Shown here piece after piece: positions 32,167-35,364 of a stretch of 35,364 nucleotides of DNA. Under the pieces are notes generated by a model that had not been told where the DNA came from, did not search any database, and was given only the letters and a program-made list of their open reading frames with translations. Each line of letters begins with the position of its first letter. The stretch's first letter is position 1. The DNA is from RI-92 sp037384645 (GTDB taxonomy: Bacteria; Pseudomonadota; Gammaproteobacteria; UBA6429; Thiohalophilaceae), in contig JARRNT010000036.1 in the NCBI GenBank assembly GCA_037384645.1, forward strand, positions 1 through 35,364. The letters run 5' to 3'. Position numbers and translations under genes: made by a program.

Positions 32167-32913
32167 TTATTTCTTTTTAATTACGGCATCGAACAAGTCA
32201 ATCGGCAGCGGGAATACGATGGTCTTGGTGTTGCCTTCGGCGATCTCGGTGAGGGTTTGCATGTAGCGCAGTTGCATGGACCCGGGGGCGACGGCCAGGA
32301 TCTGGGCGGCTTCCTGCAGTTTGGCCGAGGCCTGCATTTCGCCTTCGGCGTGGATCACCTTGGCCCGGCGCACGCGTTCGGCCTCGGCCTGGCGGGCGAT
32401 GGCGCGCACCATGCTCTCATCCAGGTCGACGTGTTTGATCTCGACATTGCTGACCTTGATACCCCAGGCGTCGGTCTGTTCATCCAGACTGCTCTGGATA
32501 TCTACGTTCAGCTTTTCACGCTCGGCCAGCATCTCGTCCAGTTCGTGCTTGCCCAGCACCGAGCGCAGCGTGGTCTGGGCCAGCTGGCTGGTGGCCATGT
32601 AAAAATTTTCCACCTGGATAATGGCCTTGTCCGGTTCCACCACCCGGAAGTAGACCACGGCGTTGACCTTGACCGAGACATTGTCGCGCGAGATCACATC
32701 CTGTGACGGGACGTCCATGACGATGGTGCGCAGGTCGACCCGGACCATCCGCTGGATGATCGGAATCACGATGATGAAGCCCGGGCCCTTGACGTTGGTG
32801 AAGCGGCCGAGGGTGAAGACCACCGCGCGTTCATATTCATAAAGGATCTTGATGGCACTGACCAGAAACACCACCACCAGGATGATGACGATGTACATTG
32901 GATAAATACTCAT
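32167..32913 (-). CDS. Slipin/stomatin-like SPFH (band 7) membrane protein
   Basis: 248 residues. An N-terminal membrane hairpin (YIVIILVVVFLVSAIKI) is followed by the SPFH domain: YEYERAVVFTLGRF, GPGFIIVIPIIQRMVRVDLRT, MDVPSQDVISRDNVSV and ATSQLAQTTLRSVLGKHELDEML. A charged helix with an AEAERVRRAKVIHAEGE motif completes it. Slipins oligomerise in membrane microdomains and are the partner of NfeD proteases. GGGAG lies upstream and the start overlaps the nfeD stop as ATGA, the standard NfeD-slipin operon. Confidence 0.95.
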   Translation of the reverse strand: MSIYPMYIVIILVVVFLVSAIKILYEYERAVVFTLGRFTNVKGPGFIIVIPIIQRMVRVDLRTIVMDVPSQDVISRDNVSVKVNAVVYFRVVEPDKAIIQVENFYMATSQLAQTTLRSVLGKHELDEMLAEREKLNVDIQSSLDEQTDAWGIKVSNVEIKHVDLDESMVRAIARQAEAERVRRAKVIHAEGEMQASAKLQEAAQILAVAPGSMQLRYMQTLTEIAEGNTKTIVFPLPIDLFDAVIKKK

Positions 32914-34295
32914 GAGCTTTTCTCCCTGTGTTCAGAATCCAGTGGCTGTACTGTCAGCACCAGCCCCTGCATGCCGGTGACTTTCAGTTTTTGTCCGCGT
33001 TGTACCGGTGTTTCACTGACGGCTTGCCAGATCTCACTATGGGCCTTGACCTGGCCTTCGTGTTCAAAGTCGCCCAGGGCGATGGCCTCTGCGTCGAGCA
33101 TTTGTTCGCGTCCGCTGACGACCCGGGTACGGCGCGAGCGAATGGCCATGCCAATAATGAACACGAACACCAGCGCGCTCAGCGCGGCAAAGGTCACGAT
33201 CACGGACAGGTCGATGCCGTAGCCCGGGATGTCGGGTTTCATCAGGATGACCGAACCGAACACGAAGGCGACCAGCCCGCCAATCCCCAGCGCGCCAAAG
33301 CTGGGCTGGTAGGCCTCGGCCACCATCAGGGCCACGCCCAGTCCGATCAGGGCCACCCCGGTATAGTTGATGGGTAACAGGTGCATGGCGTAGAGCCCCA
33401 GGATCAGACAGATCCCGCCGATCGTCCCCGGCAGTACCGAACCCGGATTGAAAAATTCCAGGATCAGACCGTAGATGCCCAGCAATAACAGGATGTAGGC
33501 CACGTTGGGATTGGTCAGCACGTTGAGCAGCGAGGTGCGCCAGTCCATGGCATAGGTTTCGATGGCCAGCCCGCTGGTGTGCAGGGTCAGATCATGGCCC
33601 TGGACCTGGACGACACGCCCGTTGATCTTTTGCAGCAGGCTGGGCAGGTCCGGCGCCATCACATCTATCTCGTGTTGCTTCAGGGCCTGCTCCGCCGGCA
33701 GGCTGGCGGCCTTGAGCACGGCCTGCCTGGCCCAGCGCGCGTTGCGTCCGCGCAGTTCGGCCAGGCCCTGGATGTAAGCCACCGCATCGTTCACGACCTT
33801 CTGGCGTTCGGCCTGGGCACTACTCGGGGCTTTTTGATCATCGCCGGTACCGGGCAGGGGCCCGCCACCGCCACCGAGCTGGACCGGGGTCGCGGCCCCG
33901 ACGTTGGTGCCCGGGGCCATGGCCGCCACGTGGCTGGCATACAGGATATAGGTGCCGGCACTGGCGGCCCGCGCACCGCTGGGCGCCACGTAGGTCACCA
34001 CCGGTACCGGCGAATTGACGATGGCCTTGATGATGTCGCGCATGGAGACATCGAGTCCACCAGGGGTGTCCATTTCGAGCACAACCAGGGCATTGCCGTT
34101 GTGAGTGGCGTGCTGCAGGCCGTTGACCACGTAATCGGCCGTGGCCGGGCCGATGGCGCCATCGATGGTAAGTAACAGCGCCGTGTTAGCGCTGGCCGCC
34201 AGGGAAGCCTGGGGCAGGGCGAAGCAGGTCAGCAGCAACAGCCACAACGCGGCGAAGCGGGACAAACGGTAACTGAAGCGCGTACAACTTAACAT
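32910..34295 (-). CDS. NfeD family membrane serine protease
   Basis: 461 residues. A signal peptide is followed by a ClpP-like protease domain with VLEMDTPGGLDVSMRDII and the catalytic serine in GARAASAGTYI (S112). A likely catalytic lysine lies near K166 (RQKVVNDAVAYI). A glycine-rich insertion lies between them (about 137-160). Four or five membrane spans follow (about 258-400), then a C-terminal NfeD OB-fold domain of about 65 residues (SEIWQAVSETPVQRGQKLKVTGMQGL). This is the long NfeD1b-type protein that cleaves the hydrophobic C-terminus of its slipin partner. GGGAG precedes the start at 34295. Confidence 0.94.
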   Translation of the reverse strand: MLSCTRFSYRLSRFAALWLLLLTCFALPQASLAASANTALLLTIDGAIGPATADYVVNGLQHATHNGNALVVLEMDTPGGLDVSMRDIIKAIVNSPVPVVTYVAPSGARAASAGTYILYASHVAAMAPGTNVGAATPVQLGGGGGPLPGTGDDQKAPSSAQAERQKVVNDAVAYIQGLAELRGRNARWARQAVLKAASLPAEQALKQHEIDVMAPDLPSLLQKINGRVVQVQGHDLTLHTSGLAIETYAMDWRTSLLNVLTNPNVAYILLLLGIYGLILEFFNPGSVLPGTIGGICLILGLYAMHLLPINYTGVALIGLGVALMVAEAYQPSFGALGIGGLVAFVFGSVILMKPDIPGYGIDLSVIVTFAALSALVFVFIIGMAIRSRRTRVVSGREQMLDAEAIALGDFEHEGQVKAHSEIWQAVSETPVQRGQKLKVTGMQGLVLTVQPLDSEHREKSS

Positions 34296-34530
34296 GACGA
34301 TCTCCCTATCCGTCAGGACACGTAACCTGGCGATGACTTATACATAGTGTAGACCCTTGAACACGCGACATGTTATGCACGTCACCTTTTTACCGGGTGC
34401 AAGCGCGTGTTATCCATTGTTACTATTGCCTGAATATTGCGAATTGGCGGGATTGATCTCCGCTATCATCTATACTTTGAAAAGACAAAAACAGACAACC
34501 CGCTCGCGGCAGCGCATCAGGGGGAGCGAG

Positions 34531-34902
34531 ATGAAACAGGCATACCTGCGTATTATTGTGCTGCTGGCCGTCAGCCTGGTGAGCGGTCATCAGCTGCTTG
34601 CCGCGCAAGCAGGCATGCAGTGCGAAACCGGGCCGGTAAAAAAGATCTATGGCAAAACCCACTGGCTGGTGTACAGCTGCACGGATCAGCAAACCCTCGT
34701 GATCGTCAGCGAACCAGCCAGCCCGGCGTCACCGTTTTACTTTACGCTATACCGACAAAACGGTAGGTACCATGTGCGCGGTGAAGGCAGTGGAAACAGC
34801 GTGGCAACGGATGCGGCCTACCGGGATCTCAGGAAACTGACAACAAGCGAGATCGAGGCACTGATCCGGCAAACAAAAAAACACGCTGACCCTGCGCGCT
34901 GA
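34531..34902 (+). CDS. Small secreted protein of unknown function
   Basis: 123 residues from the ATG at 34531, preceded by GGGGAG at good spacing; longer in-frame starts lack this. A signal peptide (LRIIVLLAVSLVSGHQLLAAQA) is followed by a compact mature domain with two cysteines (C31 and C50), likely disulfide-bonded, and beta-strand patterns around HWLVYSCTDQQTLVIVSE and PFYFTLYRQNGRYHVRGEG. It ends in a helical lysine- and threonine-rich tail. I do not recognise the family. It is divergent from nfeD, separated by 235 bases with no clear promoter that I could assign. Confidence 0.7.
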   Translation: MKQAYLRIIVLLAVSLVSGHQLLAAQAGMQCETGPVKKIYGKTHWLVYSCTDQQTLVIVSEPASPASPFYFTLYRQNGRYHVRGEGSGNSVATDAAYRDLRKLTTSEIEALIRQTKKHADPAR

Positions 34903-35065
34903 TCAGTTTGCGAAGACCCCCTCGCTAAATTTGCTACCGTCACACAGAGCAATCAGCATGTGATGAAACTTGCCTGGGACAGACTACCGATCGAATTGTG
35001 CGAGGAAAAGTTTGCCGGGCAGGATCGGCAATATGGCCGTAACTAGCCGTCGCCAGAATACGTTT

Positions 35066-35082
35066 ATTCGCTAGCGGCGAAT
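35066..35082 (-). terminator. Short hairpin downstream of the Fnr-type gene
   Basis: ATTCGC (35066-35071) pairs with GCGAAT (35077-35082) across a 5-base loop, 57 bases past the regulator's stop. The stem is short and no clear T-run follows, so this is only a weak candidate. The rest of 34903-35138 shows no convincing gene. Confidence 0.25.
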
Positions 35083-35138
35083 GACCGTTGGCGCCCGCTC
35101 AACGCCATCATCGCTGAAGGCCCGGGCGACTGATCGGC

Positions 35139-35364
35139 TCAGGCTTTCTCGCTGGCTATTGTTGTCTCGTCCGTGCCCAGCCCGGCCAGTTTTTTCAGTC
35201 GCGGCATATCCAGGATACTGACGAAGCGGCGTTCCACATGGATCATGCCGTCATCCTGCAGGTGGGTCATGATGCGGCTGACCGTTTCCACCGCCAGGCC
35301 CAGGTAATTGGCGATGTCATTGCGTGACATGGGCAGGTTGAACTCGGTACTGGAAAAGCCGCGA
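35139..35364 (-). CDS. Crp/Fnr-family regulator (Fnr/Anr type), C-terminal part, cut by window edge
   Basis: The visible 74 residues, starting RGFSSTEFNLPMSRNDIANY, are the C-terminal helix-turn-helix of an Fnr/Anr protein. The recognition helix includes LAVETVSRIM, with the E-x2-S-R residues that read TTGAT-type half sites, followed by the wing GMIHVERRFVSILDM. The reading frame is open to the edge of the window and the N-terminal iron-sulfur cysteines are not visible, so oxygen sensing cannot be verified here. Fnr proteins switch gene expression under low oxygen. Confidence 0.9.
   Translation of the reverse strand, partial: RGFSSTEFNLPMSRNDIANYLGLAVETVSRIMTHLQDDGMIHVERRFVSILDMPRLKKLAGLGTDETTIASEKA

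Noticed and set aside
34337..34358. CTTATACATAG followed by TGTAGACCCTT upstream of nfeD, resembling the CarH-type 11-bp repeats
   Set aside because: Only one good unit; the second matches at about five positions, and there is no third. It is likely a chance match in a promoter-like AT-rich stretch.
34963..35046. A 27-codon open frame (MKLAWDRLPIELCEEKF...) in the gap before the Fnr-type gene
   Set aside because: No ribosome-binding site, no recognisable family and too short to separate from chance.

Overview
The window looks like chromosomal DNA of a gammaproteobacterium. It carries tamA-tamB, purT, an Fnr/Anr-type regulator, glcF, a slipin-NfeD pair and several c-di-GMP proteins, with moderately GC-rich coding sequence and short, often overlapping gene junctions. 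There is no rRNA, tRNA, CRISPR array, transposase or phage gene that I can support. Taxonomy below class level cannot be read from the sequence alone.

Region 1 (1-9392) is the most interesting part. A long leftward operon starts at about 8377 and runs off the left edge. In transcription order it encodes a MerR/CarH-LitR-type regulator with a B12-binding domain, a CFA-synthase-like methyltransferase, DUF2878, DUF1295, DUF6134, a lipocalin (Blc-like), a membrane fatty-acid desaturase, an FAD-dependent oxidoreductase (COG2907), DUF1365, and a second, classical CFA synthase. The last of these is broken by a frameshift. Many junctions are ATGA overlaps. Divergent from it is a Sel1-repeat protein followed by a glutathione peroxidase. 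The 146-bp gap between the two units holds back-to-back sigma70-type promoters and three perfectly phased 11-bp direct repeats over the regulator's own -10 box. That is the geometry expected of a CarH operator. I read this as a probable light- and cobalamin-controlled membrane-lipid remodelling and photo-oxidative defence locus.

Region 2 (9429-11977) has purT and a lone glcF, both leftward. Region 3 (12090-20100, rightward) has the outer-membrane biogenesis pair tamA-tamB, with tamB interrupted by a frameshift plus apparent deletion near 14930, then an AsmA-like anchored protein and an extra FtsH-type AAA protease.

Region 4 (20282-31923) mixes envelope and signalling genes: a beta-barrel protein, two tandem paralogous PAS/LOV-like GGDEF cyclases, a polysaccharide deacetylase, a large MscS-family channel, a DUF2846-like lipoprotein facing a clear bidirectional terminator, a voltage-gated-type K+ channel with a zinc-ribbon tail, and a translationally coupled rhodanese plus CHASE-like/HAMP/PAS/GGDEF/EAL protein. 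Region 5 (32167-35364) has the NfeD-slipin operon, a small secreted protein and the C-terminal end of an Fnr-type regulator running off the right edge.
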